Positions 1 to 10,705 of a DNA stretch of 32,390 nt are shown piece by piece. The notes beneath the pieces were generated by a model. It ran no database searches and was not told the DNA's origin. It was given only the letters and a program-made list of their open reading frames with translations. Location of the stretch: positions 85,506 through 117,895 of the forward strand of contig NW_014577438.1 in the NCBI RefSeq assembly GCF_000485595.1, given 5' to 3'. Source of the DNA: Priapulus caudatus (Eukaryota; Priapulida; Priapulimorpha; Priapulimorphida; Priapulidae). Positions within the stretch are counted from its first letter, which is position 1, and each line of letters opens with the position of its first letter. A program made the position numbers and the translations under genes.

Positions 1-175
1 ATCTATCTACATCGTATCATCATCTATCTATCTATCTATCTATCATTATCTATAACTAATATATCCATCTGATGAAAGCATCAAGAGAGCAGAAAGAGAG
101 AGAGAGCAAGAGACGCAGAGAGAGAGAGAGAGAGAGAGAGCGGAGCGAGAGAGGCGGTGAGACATCTGATCAGCA
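1..175. repeat. TCTA and GA microsatellites
   Basis: A TATC/TCTA tetranucleotide run near 25-45 is followed by a GA-rich run at about 87-165. Both are simple sequence with no coding signal. Positions 176-524 hold a chance open frame but nothing I recognise as a gene. Confidence 0.9.
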
Positions 176-524
176 ATTTTGCCTTATCACATATTCCTCT
201 TTCTAAAATGTGAAAACACTTTCCTCGTCGTCAATGCGGGAAACAGGGTGCGACTATATTTCACGACTGAAATTGATTGCGCACGAACTGGTGCCAGGAA
301 ACAGGAACCGGAAGCGTTTACCGCCCACAGTTCACGATGATCGGGATGTAGTGGTCAGTCGTGCAGCGCGATCACGTTTTTCAGCATGGCCGCTTAATCA
401 TGACAGTGAGAGAAACCTCGACCGAGGGAAAAGGCTGTCTGCAAAAGCAGCTCTCGCTAAAGATGTCTGCACATATTCTCAGGCGTACTCACAACTCCCA
501 TCAAAGAAACAGGAAGAGCGCAAG

Positions 525-780
525 AGAGAGAGAGAGAGAGATATAGTGTGTGTGTGTCTATGTGCGAGACCGACGCACGCACGCAGGCATGCACGCACAC
601 ACGCACGCACGCGCCGCACACACAGCACACACACACGACACACACACACACACACCAACACACACAACACACAGCACACGCACACACACACAACCACACA
701 CACACACACACAACCCAATACAACATACCACGCACGCGATTATGCACGCAGCCACGCACGCGCGCCGCAGCACACACATG
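525..780. repeat. (GA)n then (CA)n/(CGCA)n tract
   Basis: A short GA run (525-541) leads into CA and CGCA repeats. All six frames are open over long stretches only because the sequence is repetitive, so the His/Thr-rich or Cys/Val-rich translations are not genes. Positions 781-1005 are AT-rich and unremarkable. Confidence 0.9.
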
Positions 781-1009
781 ATAATATATGTGCATTCTCT
801 CACACTATATATATATTATACTATATCATATATTATTATCTAGTATTGAGCCTCTATAAAAATATAGATGTTTATTCTAATAATCTGGGTTTGTTAAAAA
901 AACAAACTTGATATTGATACGGCTGCCGCCAATATGAGCTGCATGGTTACACAGCGGCGCTACGTGCTCATGCGCCCACCGAGTCCACCTACAGGACCTA
1001 CTCGCATGC

Positions 1010-1200
1010 CCCGCCACGTACGCGCACACACACGCATGCGCCGCCACGCACGCGCACACACCCTCGCTCGCACGCACGCGCGTCACACACGCATGCCCGC
1101 ATGCACGCGCACATACACTCGTTCGCACGCACGCTTTCTCGCTCGCTCGCTCGTACGCTTTCTCGCTCGCACGCACGCACGCACGCTCGCGCAGGCAAGA
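1010..1200. repeat. (CGCA)n / (GCTC)n tract
   Basis: Imperfect CGCACGCA and CTCGCTCG repeats, alternating purine and pyrimidine in places, which could favour Z-DNA. No gene is supported here. 1201-1877 is ordinary non-repetitive sequence with no recognisable gene. Confidence 0.85.
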
Positions 1201-1877
1201 GTCTCCCTCCTGTGCGCACTATGAACCGCCATTAGTCGCTATTCAACATGGGATTTCTCAATTCACGCCAATAAACTATTCTTGCCATGTTAGAGTCCCT
1301 CGTATGTGCTATAGTGACACATATATTTCATATACCATCATCGTATACTTCGTATAAATGCCGAATGAAAGTCGTGAGTGAAAACCACGCCAGGCTACAC
1401 CGAAGAAGCCTCTCAACAACATACGCACGTACGTACGCAGGCACGCGCACGAGCACATCGTTGAATGTCAAATGCGCACATGCAAGTTGAATTGCTATTC
1501 GACACGCGTGGAACTCTTTAATACAAGGATTTCACATATTTTACCACCGTTTTTATAATTTGTCGACCGTTTCGATACTTGCCGGTACTCCTTGCGTAAC
1601 ACCAAATGTATTTAGTAAGGCTAACGTGCCATAGAACACCCGTACATTATTCCATTTACTAATATGTGCACCGATCTGCATTTCAAATTACATACATTTA
1701 TTTACACAAGTTAACATCACTAGCGCGTGATTTGACTACACGTCGAGATAGGTACGCGTCTAGAAAAAGTTACGTCACATAAATACGTCACTTGTTTTGT
1801 GGCACCATTTGCATATTTCATTTTCGCGAATCTGAAGAACGCAGGCGCATCTTTGCTGCTCATTTACTGTGTTACAG

Positions 1878-1945
1878 CCTATAACAGCACAAACTCGTAG
1901 TAATGTTTATACCAAAGTAATGATCAGTAATATGTATGCTGACAG
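1878..1945 (+). other. Possible unassigned exon (weak)
   Basis: The stretch is bounded by a plausible acceptor (ctgtgttacag, AG at 1876-1877) and a near-consensus donor (gacag|gtgaga, GT at 1946-1947). One frame is open for the whole 68 nt. The translation resembles nothing I know and no partner exon was found. A 98-bp dispersed repeat begins 8 nt past the donor. It could equally be a chance pairing of splice-like motifs. Confidence 0.12.
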
Positions 1946-1953
1946 GTGAGACG

Positions 1954-2051
1954 AAATTTGTCTACAAATTCATTAATTTCTCGATATATTTGAGAGATGA
2001 TCATGTTAAAGTCGACAAGTGACTCGTACGTCTATGTCGTGCTCTATCACA
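1954..2051 (+). repeat. 98-bp dispersed repeat, copy 1
   Basis: This segment is identical by eye over 98 bp to 5542-5639, and the flanks diverge immediately on both sides. It starts with a small inverted repeat (AATTTGT-ct-ACAAATT). No terminal inverted repeats or target-site duplication are evident. Identity in a neutral background suggests recent duplication, gene conversion or constraint. Confidence 0.9.
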
Positions 2052-2349
2052 AGAGAGAGGGAGAGAGCGGCATTGAAATTTGAGTTTTAACTAAGTATGG
2101 CCACCAATAGGAAATTATTTGCTCTGTGATGCTTTTAGAGCGTGGATGGAAAAGGCTACCCAGCCATCTGGTACAGAAACTATATTGAAGCTCGGAGAGT
2201 GACATGCGTACTGCGTAAATATTTTAACTTAGGCTCCATTAGGTATATGCCCGTCCATTTATCACGGCAGCAATTTAAAAACGCTGACAAAGTTATTGAA
2301 AAAGTTACGGAGTCCTGTAGAAATAGCGCACAAACAAGCATTCACTAAC

Positions 2350-2450
2350 GCACGTACATGTGCAGATAAATGAACGCTCACGCACGCCTGTATGCACAAG
2401 CGCGCACGCACGCACCTACCACGCGCGTGCGTGCATGCAACCACGCGCAT
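2350..2450. repeat. CGCA/GCAC-rich simple sequence
   Basis: Imperfect GCACGCACGC repeats. The neighbouring stretch 2052-2650 contains chance open frames but no gene that I recognise. Confidence 0.6.
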
Positions 2451-2659
2451 GAATCAAACGACTATCATCAACAATTAAATCAATACACAAACGAACATAT
2501 GTTAAACAAACACGCTCGCATGCCACATACTAACATGTGCACGTTGATATTTGCACGCACGCGAACTACATCGTTTAAACTTTTACGAGTTTTTGCAGGA
2601 TCTTAGTCGCGATTAATGATCTCATTCTGAAAAATGGCGGAACTGTTAACTATCTGTGC

Positions 2660-2935
2660 ACCACCACCTACTCGCTCTCGCCCCCATCTTTCTTTCCGAT
2701 CTCGTTTTCTTTCTGTGCATCGCTCTCTTCTGCACGTACCCTCACACTGTTTCTCTCTCTTTCCCCTTTCTTCACCCCTTTTCTTTCCCTCTTTTCCACT
2801 TTCCAACCTCTTTCTCCCCCTCTCTCCCCGTCTCTCTTCCCACTCCCCTTCTGGTTCGCCTCATTCTCTCTCTACTATCGGCCTTCTCTCTGCCGCTTTC
2901 TCTCTCTACCCACTTTCACCCCCTCGCTCTATATC
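2660..2935 (+). repeat. Polypyrimidine (CT-rich) tract
   Basis: About 275 nt strongly biased to C and T, with TCTCTC and CCCTTT runs. Overlapping Ser/Pro/Leu-rich open frames are products of composition. It ends near a CAG (2938-2940), so it could act as a polypyrimidine tract, but no exon with coding character follows. Confidence 0.7.
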
Positions 2936-2960
2936 CACAGGTTCCACAAAACGCCATTAA

Positions 2961-3950
2961 AACCGCCACGAAATTTGCAGTCGCGAAACGCATCTGCTGT
3001 CTGTGGTCTGTTGTCTGCTAGTGTTATATACCGCCGGAGAGGAAACCGAACTACGGCGGGATAAAGCGCGGAAAATGTCAATTTCTGCTCAATTATCATT
3101 CGCAAGGAAAATGTTACCAGTTGATGGCTACCCCAAAGTGACTCGGTAATTTACGAAAACGAGCGAAATGAGAAGGCACCTATATAGTTAGTTGACGCAA
3201 CAGTGCATTAGAAATGATGCAGCTATAACGACTAATGGTCACCGATATTTCGCCCTCTAAGTGCCTATATATACATAACGGATTTTAATGACTATGGGTA
3301 CCATATTATTGCAAAATAATATTATCCCAGGCTAACATTGTCGTCATCGTCCTTATAGCAGCCTGATATAATTTACAACCCAAACGACATTAACGATAAT
3401 TATGTTGACTGTAACTATAGTAACAACAACATCAGCAGGCAGAAAACTCACAATGCTAATGCGACCCAACCATAACACGAACGACATCAACCAACTCGCA
3501 TCGACCACAGTACTCCGGCAACAACGATGACTATAGTGACAACGTCGACCGAGTAATAACAACAACAACAATGATGATGATGATGCTAATAAATAAAAAT
3601 AATAATAATAATTGTAATAATCAAAATAATTGTTATTATTATTTCAAATCAACCGCGCCAGCCAATAGATCGCTAAATAACGTTAAGAAGAAAAAACAAT
3701 AACAACAACAACCCATTCAGAGCTGCGTAGATTACCAATGTAGGATCATTTACTAGTACACAAACATTTAGATTCAGAACACACTAACCGTTCTTTGTCT
3801 TGATCGTGAAAATAAATGATAGCAATCTTATAACCTACTGAAATTCATGTTGGTCAAGACGCAATTACAGATATCATTAGATGAGCTTCATTTCTATAAT
3901 TATAAAATTAATTCACCCGTGTCAAACTATATATATATGTGGCAGTGTTG
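2961..3950. other. No gene recognised; short trinucleotide runs
   Basis: AT-rich intergenic or intronic sequence. Around 3555-3640 there are short ACA, ATG and AAT trinucleotide runs. No splice-bounded coding block was found. Confidence 0.5.
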
Positions 3951-3954
3951 TAGT

Positions 3955-4059
3955 CGAGTCCGCACCCCCCGAGTCCGAGTCCGAGTCCGAGTCCGAGTCC
4001 GCGCCACCCGAGTCTGAGTCCGAGTCCGAGTCCACACACCCGAGTCCGAGTCCGAGTCC
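3955..4059 (+). repeat. (GAGTCC)n hexanucleotide array 1
   Basis: Tandem GAGTCC units interrupted by short CCACCC/CACACC spacers. On the + strand one frame would read Glu-Ser repeats and the - strand other dipeptide repeats, but there is no flanking coding context. Confidence 0.9.
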
Positions 4060-4220
4060 AGTTTTGATTTAAAAAAAGGGGGAACAGACCGACAAGGCCT
4101 ATCACTTCAATGTATGTGTTTGTTCAAAAATGGGAGATGTCTCCCATTTAGGTAGGAGTTTTAGTTTTAAATTCTTGTAAACTGCGTATTTACAATATGT
4201 ACAGTTATGTACTATGTAGT

Positions 4221-4385
4221 GGCCTCGAGCCGGCTTCGACCCGAGTCCTCGAGTCCGGAAGGCTCGAGTCCGAGTCCGAGTCCGAGTCCGAGTCATTACA
4301 CTCCGAGGCCAAGACTGAGGACGAGACCAAAGAAACCGGCCTCGAAGCCGGTCACGAGGCCAAGACCGGCTTCGAGACCTACAAC
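4221..4385 (+). repeat. (GAGTCC)n array 2 with inverted GGCCTCGAGCCGG-type motifs
   Basis: A second GAGTCC run (about 4241-4295) lies some 200 bp from the first. It is flanked by near-palindromic pieces: GGCCTCGAGCCGGCTTCGAC near 4221, CCGGCCTCGAAGCCGG near 4337 and GACCGGCTTCGAGACC near 4363. The flanks could fold back on each other. This looks like a compound minisatellite or a small fold-back element seeded with the hexamer. Confidence 0.75.
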
Positions 4386-4609
4386 ACGGGTGTGTGGGCA
4401 TTGCGTACGTACGTGTATAAATAAGTGTACGTGCGTGCGTGCGTGTATAGATATATGTATTGCGAGCGGGAAGGAATCTTTGTTCCATCGTTGTTTTCAG
4501 TGATGGATTGGTATCGGTAAGCAAACAATTTTATTTGCCGCGCCTAATGTAAATATAATTACTACGCACATAAATGTGTTTTGAAAAGGAAAATTGGCGA
4601 CTAAAGCGA

Positions 4610-4970
4610 TGTGATCGTGTGCAGCCGTGCGCGCGTGTGTGTGCAGAGGCGGGTTTGCGTGTGTATATGTGTGCGTGAGGTGCGTGTGTGTGTGCACGCA
4701 TACGTGTACGTGCGTGCGCAAGAGCGTGTTTGCATGCGTATATGTGTACGTGCGCGAGAGCGTGTTTGCATGCGTATATGTGTGCGCGCGTGCATGTGTG
4801 CATGTGCAGGGGCGTGTTTGCGTGAGTATATGTGCGTGCGCGTGTGGGCGTGCGTATATGTCGTGTGCAGGGGCGTGTTTGCGCACGTACACGTGTGCGG
4901 CGGCGTGTGCGTGTGTGTGCGAACGTGTGTGTGTGTGCGCGCGCGTGTGTGTGTGTGTGTGCGTGCGTAC
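4610..4970 (+). repeat. GT-rich minisatellite, about 35-60 bp period
   Basis: Repeated blocks share the core GCGTGTTTGCATGCGTATAT and variants (cores near 4722, 4758, 4809 and 4870), separated by GTGCGCG runs. Long open frames on both strands (Cys/Val or His/Thr rich) follow from this composition and are not genes. Confidence 0.85.
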
Positions 4971-5224
4971 ATGCCGACAGTATGTACATGTGGCGTACAT
5001 GCGTACAGTAAGCCACGTGGCAATGACGACCTATAAAATCGTACTTCCCGCGAAACAAATTCTCGTTAAAAAAAACCTCGGCGCATGTCATCGATGTCAT
5101 TCCATTGTATGACGATTTCGATCATTTATCACTCCTTCAAAGGAACGTCAGCAGACTTGCGTCTGTCTCACAGAAATCCTGATTCACGCGCCCCATACAA
5201 TTCGGCAATATTCTTCGTTATCTC

Positions 5225-5415
5225 CGGTAAGGTATCAAAAAAAGTCTATAAACACGGTCACGCCACCCCACCCCAAGCGAGCTGCAATATGCCTGACTAT
5301 ATTTCAAGCGATATACAATAACGCCCACGTCACCCCACCCACGCGATCTAACCCACTCTGTCTTACTCAGCAGCAATATGCTTTACTATATTTCAAGCGC
5401 TACGCAATAACGCGA
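5225..5415 (+). repeat. Duplicated block with 89-bp period
   Basis: The 41-bp segment at 5284-5324 recurs at 5373-5413 with a few substitutions. The preceding sequence (ccaccccacccc near 5266 and caccccaccc near 5332) is also duplicated, so this is a diverged two-copy tandem duplication. No coding signal. Confidence 0.75.
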
Positions 5416-5541
5416 GTTCTTCGTCTCACTCTCGTACATTCAAGCTCCGGTTTACAGACTGCGACAGACGGCTATCGACGAGCCTCTGATATGATATGAT
5501 CTTTATCATTGCTACAATACGCACGACTATTATATATATAT

Positions 5542-5639
5542 AAATTTGTCTACAAATTCATTAATTTCTCGATATATTTGAGAGATGATCATGTTAAAGT
5601 CGACAAGTGACTCGTACGTCTATGTCGTGCTCTATCACA
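5542..5639 (+). repeat. 98-bp dispersed repeat, copy 2
   Basis: Identical by eye to 1954-2051 and in the same orientation. Here it follows a short (TA)n run, a common landing site for AT-targeting insertions. Flanks differ completely from copy 1. 5640-5860 is unremarkable. Confidence 0.9.
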
Positions 5640-5865
5640 CAGTGGCGTATAGAACGTGTGGGTCTGATACACATCTGGCTAGACGTGCAGCTATCTCCGA
5701 TCATGTGCTGACGCGAAACAGGCGTCATTATTTTTGCTCAGCATGTTCGCACCCGTAATGAGTGACAGTTCATTTATTTCTAGTCATTACGTCATTCTCA
5801 TGTAGGCAGTAGGTGTCAGAATAATATATTCACAGCACAAACTACAGCGAGTGCAGATCAGCGGT

Positions 5866-6297
5866 GTAGTCACGATTAAACTGTGACAACAAACGTATAG
5901 CCACGATTAAACCGTGACAACAAACGTAGTTGCGATTAAACTTTGACAACAAACGTAGTCACGAAAAAACTGTGACAAGAAATGTAGTCACGAACAAAAC
6001 GGGGACAACAAACGTAGTAGTCACGATTAAACAGTGAAAAAAGTATTTATTATTAAACCGTGACAACACAGATAGTCACTATAAATTTGTCACAACAACG
6101 TAGTTACTATTAAATTGCGATTAAGACATATTCACTATCAAACCGTGACAACAAACGTATTCACGATTGAATCGTGACAACAAGCTTGGTTACTATCAGG
6201 CAGTGGCAACAAAGATAGTTACTATCATATCGCGACAACAAACATATTCACGATAAAAACACGAGAGCAAACCTATAGTCACTATAAACTCGCAGTG
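5866..6297 (+). repeat. 29-bp minisatellite with internal dyad symmetry
   Basis: About 15 imperfect copies of a 29-30 bp unit close to GTAGTCACGATTAAACYGTG followed by ACAACAAAC. Each good unit carries the inverted arms GTCAC...GTGAC, so single strands could form a row of small hairpins. Copies are cleanest at the left end and decay to the right. No coding signal. It is not a CRISPR array: there are no unique spacers and the genome is a eukaryote's. Confidence 0.88.
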
Positions 6298-7525
6298 ATA
6301 TAGGGTGGACGTTGTGGGGTTTTACGTAGCGAGCGCGGCTAGCCATAAATGTCTCAATCACAGAGAATTCCCACGGGTATGGATTCGAGAATGCGCGCTT
6401 TGATGCCTAAAAATCACTTCATATAAAGCTGTATTGAATTGCTAAATATTACATTAGCCTAATAATTCCGCGCTAGTTCCGTAACTCTTCGGCGAACAAA
6501 CTATTGTCAATGACACAACTACTATAAATTTAAATAAAGGTAATATTGGGGACACCGTGTATGATCGGAGCGAAATTTGTATAGTATACATTTTAGATTC
6601 GCCTCGATTTGATCACAAACATTTCGAAGAATCTGCCGAAAAATGTTAGAATATGTAATTGCGTTTTTTTATCTGTCAAGTTAGGCTGGCTGCAAATTCC
6701 ACTCGCGATATGCATGTAGGCTTTTATTATTCGCAACAACATGGCTCGCAGTTAGGGATTGTTTACGAGCCAACTCTAACTCTGCACCGCGTTTATTCTT
6801 TTCGCATGTTTGCTGTTGAGTTAGAATTGATCCCTCGCACCGCGTTTAACGATCAGCGTAATTGAATTTCGCGCTTGATAGCGTTCCTGATTTTTCATAG
6901 TGGTGAGGCGCGTTGTATATGTGTATAGTATATATATATATATATATATATATAATTATATCCAAGAGTTCATTAAATCATGCTAATGTACTCATGTAAT
7001 TTAGCTTCGCTGTTAATTGGCCTTTAAACCAACGGAGAACATACTATCGCTAAGTTATACATTTCACAATGTTCGCAGGTTCTTAAATCTTTCATAGGTG
7101 TTTGTGTACTGAGCTCTTACGGTGTGCTCCGGGATAAACCAGTCGTGGAGACCCTTGTTGGAAACCTGCCTTTAATTTAAATGTTTTGTTTAAGTCATAT
7201 CATATAATAGCACGATATTTTTGACAAAGATCCCGCGATCGCAATATCGGGAGAATAACCGTTCTGATTCCAGAAATTAACAGTTCCAGGCAAATAGAGG
7301 TCCGACGTGAATCCATATTAATTTGTTTTAGCAGGTTCGTATTAAGCAAATATTACCCTTATTAAATGCCACAGGTAAACAAACTCAGCGCACCCTATCG
7401 ACAGAATGTTGAGCTTTCTGGTGGGATGCAATTAGACGGGTGGGCCGTGTTTTATTCTCTCTGTATTTCCTACTTTATATAAACACACCCACGTGGTAAG
7501 GATATCTTGTCCTAGCGTGTGTGCG
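6298..7525. other. No gene recognised; (TA)n near 6928-6956
   Basis: AT-rich non-coding sequence with a TA dinucleotide run. The open frame at 6659-6865 has no family resemblance and no supporting splice context. Confidence 0.5.
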
Positions 7526-7533
7526 TTACGCGG

Positions 7534-7806
7534 GCAGCACACTTCACCATTTTCGTTGCTCGTACAGGCAATTTTTGTGGTCGCCACAAAAATGGCCAAG
7601 TGTGCGGGGGCTGGCAACGACCACTCACCACGGAAATTTGGTGGTGACCACGAGTTGCCGAGAATCAAACCGGTTTGATTTCTCACCACGAAAATTGCTC
7701 GTGGTGGCAACTTGTGGTGAAGTGTGCTGTGACGCGGCAACGGCCACAAAAATTGTCGACCACGAAAATTGCCTGTACGAGCAACGAAAATGGTGAAGTG
7801 TGCTGC
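7534..7806. mobile_element. Fold-back (MITE-like) element 1
   Basis: A 273-bp element with 50-bp terminal inverted repeats (7534-7583 and 7757-7806) that differ by one base. Outer ends read GCAGCACACTTCACC. The centre is a near-perfect palindrome (7660-7684) around ATCAAACCGGTTTGAT. TTACGCG occurs just outside both ends (7526-7532 and 7812-7818), a possible target duplication, though 1 and 5 extra bases intervene. It encodes no transposase, so it would be non-autonomous. The superfamily is not assigned. Confidence 0.85.
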
Positions 7807-7918
7807 TAGCTTTACGCGAAAACACGTAATTATCTACATCAAACGTCGTTCCCATGACATAGTGACGCACACTTTCGGCAGTACGTGATTGTGTTAACAG
7901 CGCGGGAGCTATATATGT

Positions 7919-7970
7919 ATATATCAGAAGTAGATAATAGGGAATTCCCTGTTATCTACTCCTGATATAT
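7919..7970. repeat. 52-bp palindrome centred on GGGAATTCCC
   Basis: The two 26-nt arms are reverse complements with two mismatches and no loop, centred at 7944/7945. (TA)-rich sequence extends the symmetry outward. It could be a minimal fold-back element or a cruciform-forming site. 7978-10090 holds no recognised gene. Confidence 0.9.
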
Positions 7971-7977
7971 ATATATA

Positions 7978-10100
7978 CCGGCATTCGTAGCATAGATATT
8001 TAGGCGTAGCTTCCGGGAACAGTAGACTTAACTAATATATTTTGAAATCATTGCGAAAAATTGAAAATCTGGAAAAAAGATATAGCGAAACATAGTCTCA
8101 CTTAATAGCGGATATGTTACTGATTACACCAACTTAAAAAACCTAAAGAATTTATGCTGTTATGGCACAGGAAATTGGAATTCAACACATCGTAACACCA
8201 TGACATATTTGATTATAGCGACACTTGATTTGCAAAAAACGCATTCGAAACAAGTGCACCCATAGTGCACCTGCTTCAAACAAAAGGGCATTCAATTCTG
8301 TGTAGTGAATTCGGTGCCAGAGATTCGCAAGAGATGGCGGTGAAAATCAAAACGAGTATTCAAAATTCGAATCGTGCATGTTTTGGTAGTACGAAGGTTC
8401 TAAGACATGTTAGCGTTACTTTAGGCATGTGCTGTTACTTAAGCAATAACGAAAAGTATCGTAAATTGGGGAAAATGATACGGGTCGGAAACTTTTTTTT
8501 GACATATCCGCGTGGAGAGATTGACAGACAGCTCTAGCCAATCACTGCATCGATGGGGCGTTTTAAACGCGCTACTTAGTAACAAAGTGCCGCAAAGTCG
8601 ATGATTTGGCGCTCGCATGTTAAAAACACGTATAACCCGGATGAGATTTGCTGACTTAGCAATAGTATCTATGGGTAACTCAAAGGGATCGTAGAATTCC
8701 GCCGGTAGCTACATAATAACGCGGCAGACGCGCGTCTCGTCGGTTCGTTTCATAATCGGCAGCAAGGGTATAGGTAGAAAGGCTTCTCGGACTGTCACTC
8801 GTTCTATCATCGTGCTATCATCAAAAGTTCCTCGTTCTGTATCTCACGAGATATGTGTTCCGGAGTGTACTTGCTATACCAATTATTACATGCCAGCGCA
8901 AGGCTCGATACATCACCGTCTAATAATCGAGAAACATTGCTAAGCGAAACCTGCTACAAAAAAACAAAACAACGCAGCCACGAAGGGCACATGATCCATG
9001 AATGGGGAGAAAAGGACAAAACTCCACATTGGCCGTTTGGAAATAAACTGTCTCAGTAAGGTACAGTAATATAGTAATACAGGGTAATATAGTAATAGCA
9101 TGTGTCACGTGGCATAAAACACCAATATTACTTGTGTGGAGAGCATTGTTGCCCACTGCGCGGTGCTGCCACGAAGTATAAACGCGGTATCTCGACAGAG
9201 AACCAAAGAAACTTGTGTCGACATTTCAAGTACCCGTTCGAACCTCAAAATTGTCTATAGGTGCGACAGGTAGGCCTACCTCCACGTGTTCTATCTTACA
9301 CGATAGGTTACGTTTACCTTACGTTACATAATATGTTTATGTGATCTGCAGGTATACCATTACGCAAGATACATTTACGCGTTTCCTGGGACGCCATATG
9401 TCGTTAGTCGACAGATAAATATTGAATTCAGAAAATCTACGTTTCTTTTACGCGATTTTGCTGGCCGAATAGAGTGATATACCAGAACAAAATCGATCTG
9501 TCGTGTTCTATACACACACCGACAGCGTATATGAAGATATTTTCCGTGCACTATTGCGCGTGCGCCTTCATGTGTAGATTGCCTATGATCCATTCGGCCG
9601 TTGAACGGGCCTGGAACACCTATGATTTTCTGTCGAACATGCGATAGAGGTTTAATCTCGCATTTTCTTCATAGTCTATTATTAGTGACTTGAAACATAA
9701 ATTTTTGCAGAACACCGTTTGTTTATCGTTCTTCGCATATTATGCACGTAACTTCCACGCTGAGCTGATGTTATATATAGCTAGGCTTAGCGTTATAGCG
9801 TTAGGCTATGGCGTTGTAAAATAACGTCATAAATAATTGCCAACAAATTTAATAATAAACGTCGCTCTACCTGACAGGTATTCCGCGAACATAATTATGA
9901 GCTTTAAACGATAATTGAATTCTCTGTGTGTACGTAGAACAAGGGCATACAGCCTTAATATTTCTAGTGCGAGCTTGCGTATATTTCAAACGACAAATTG
10001 GAATCAGACGACTGGGACGACTTGGCATTACGGAGGAATTTGATTCCACCCGGCTAGTTTTCATGGCTTTCGGCATAAATTTAAATATAAGATATCTAGG
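7978..10100. other. No gene recognised
   Basis: Non-repetitive sequence with several chance open frames (for example 8265-8537 and 8853-9059). None has a domain, family resemblance or convincing splice partner. The frame at 8853 begins with a mildly hydrophobic stretch (MCSGVYLLYQLLHASA), but it has no phase-1 donor to join the neuropeptide microexon downstream. Confidence 0.4.
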
Positions 10101-10103
10101 TAT

Positions 10104-10104
<1 letters not shown>

Positions 10105-10141
<37 letters not shown>
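10105..10141. repeat. (TA)n microsatellite
   Basis: An uninterrupted TA dinucleotide run. Confidence 0.95.
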
Positions 10142-10145
<4 letters not shown>

Positions 10146-10271
10146 GTAAAATCACACACGAATGATATATATGAAATCACATCGTACACGAATTGAACAA
10201 TGTCGCTTACGGTATAACGAGACTAAAGTAAACAATGTACCGCCTAAACGCGGGAGAAAGATTGAGTTTTA

Positions 10272-10458
10272 CGGCGCACACGCGGCGATTTTTATCGACA
10301 GTACTGGCGATTTTGTTGCCAGCAACAAAGTCGCCGAGAAATCGCCACGTGTGCGCTGCACGGCGTCGGCAATTTTGACGCCAGAAACTCGTCGCTGGAA
10401 TATCAAACACGTTTGATATTTGTTGCCAAGTCGCTGAACAATCGCTACGTGTGCGCTG
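10272..10458. mobile_element. Fold-back (MITE-like) element 2
   Basis: The ends are CGGCGCACACGCGGCGATT on the left and, read in reverse complement, CAGCGCACACGTAGCGATT on the right. The centre is AATATCAAAC-ac-GTTTGATATT (10399-10420), a near-perfect palindrome. Internal GGCGATTTT/GTCGCCG motifs repeat in both orientations. The core and end style match element 1 (7534-7806), which suggests one family. No coding capacity. Confidence 0.75.
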
Positions 10459-10612
10459 ACCAGGCGACGGATTCAGGCAACAGTTTTTGGATTAACCAAT
10501 CAAATGCATGATTTGAAGAACGTGATCAAATATGGCAGCGCCCGTGGTGTGGTTTGAACAGGTCACGTACAGCTCATACAGTGGTATGTTGCTGACAGAT
10601 GGTTGCATTGTC

Positions 10613-10705
10613 GCCGGGTGGCGCACACGTGGCGATTTTTATCGACAGTACTGTCGATAAAAATCGCCAGTACTGTCGATAAAAATCACCACGTTTGCGC
10701 CCGGC
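10613..10705. mobile_element. Fold-back (MITE-like) element 3
   Basis: A nearly complete 93-bp inverted repeat. GCCGGG(TG)GCGCACACGTGGCGATTTT on the left pairs with CACCACGTTTGCGCCCGGC on the right, and inside are repeated ATCGACAGTACTGTCGAT palindromes. The GCGCACACG ends and GGCGATTTTTATCGACAGTACTG interior are shared with element 2, 160 bp away, so this looks like a shorter relative. Confidence 0.85.

Noticed and set aside
457-803. Overlapping long open frames on both strands
   Set aside because: All arise from (CA)n/(CGCA)n repeats; low-complexity His/Thr or Cys/Val products with no gene context.
4497-5112. Open frames of 140-189 residues on both strands
   Set aside because: Produced by the GT-rich minisatellite, which lacks stops in several frames.
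5866-6297. CRISPR array
   Set aside because: Units are contiguous and diverged with no unique spacers, no cas genes, and an animal genome context.
9225-9250. tRNA T-loop-like GTTCGAAC
   Set aside because: No A box, acceptor stem or cloverleaf could be formed around it.
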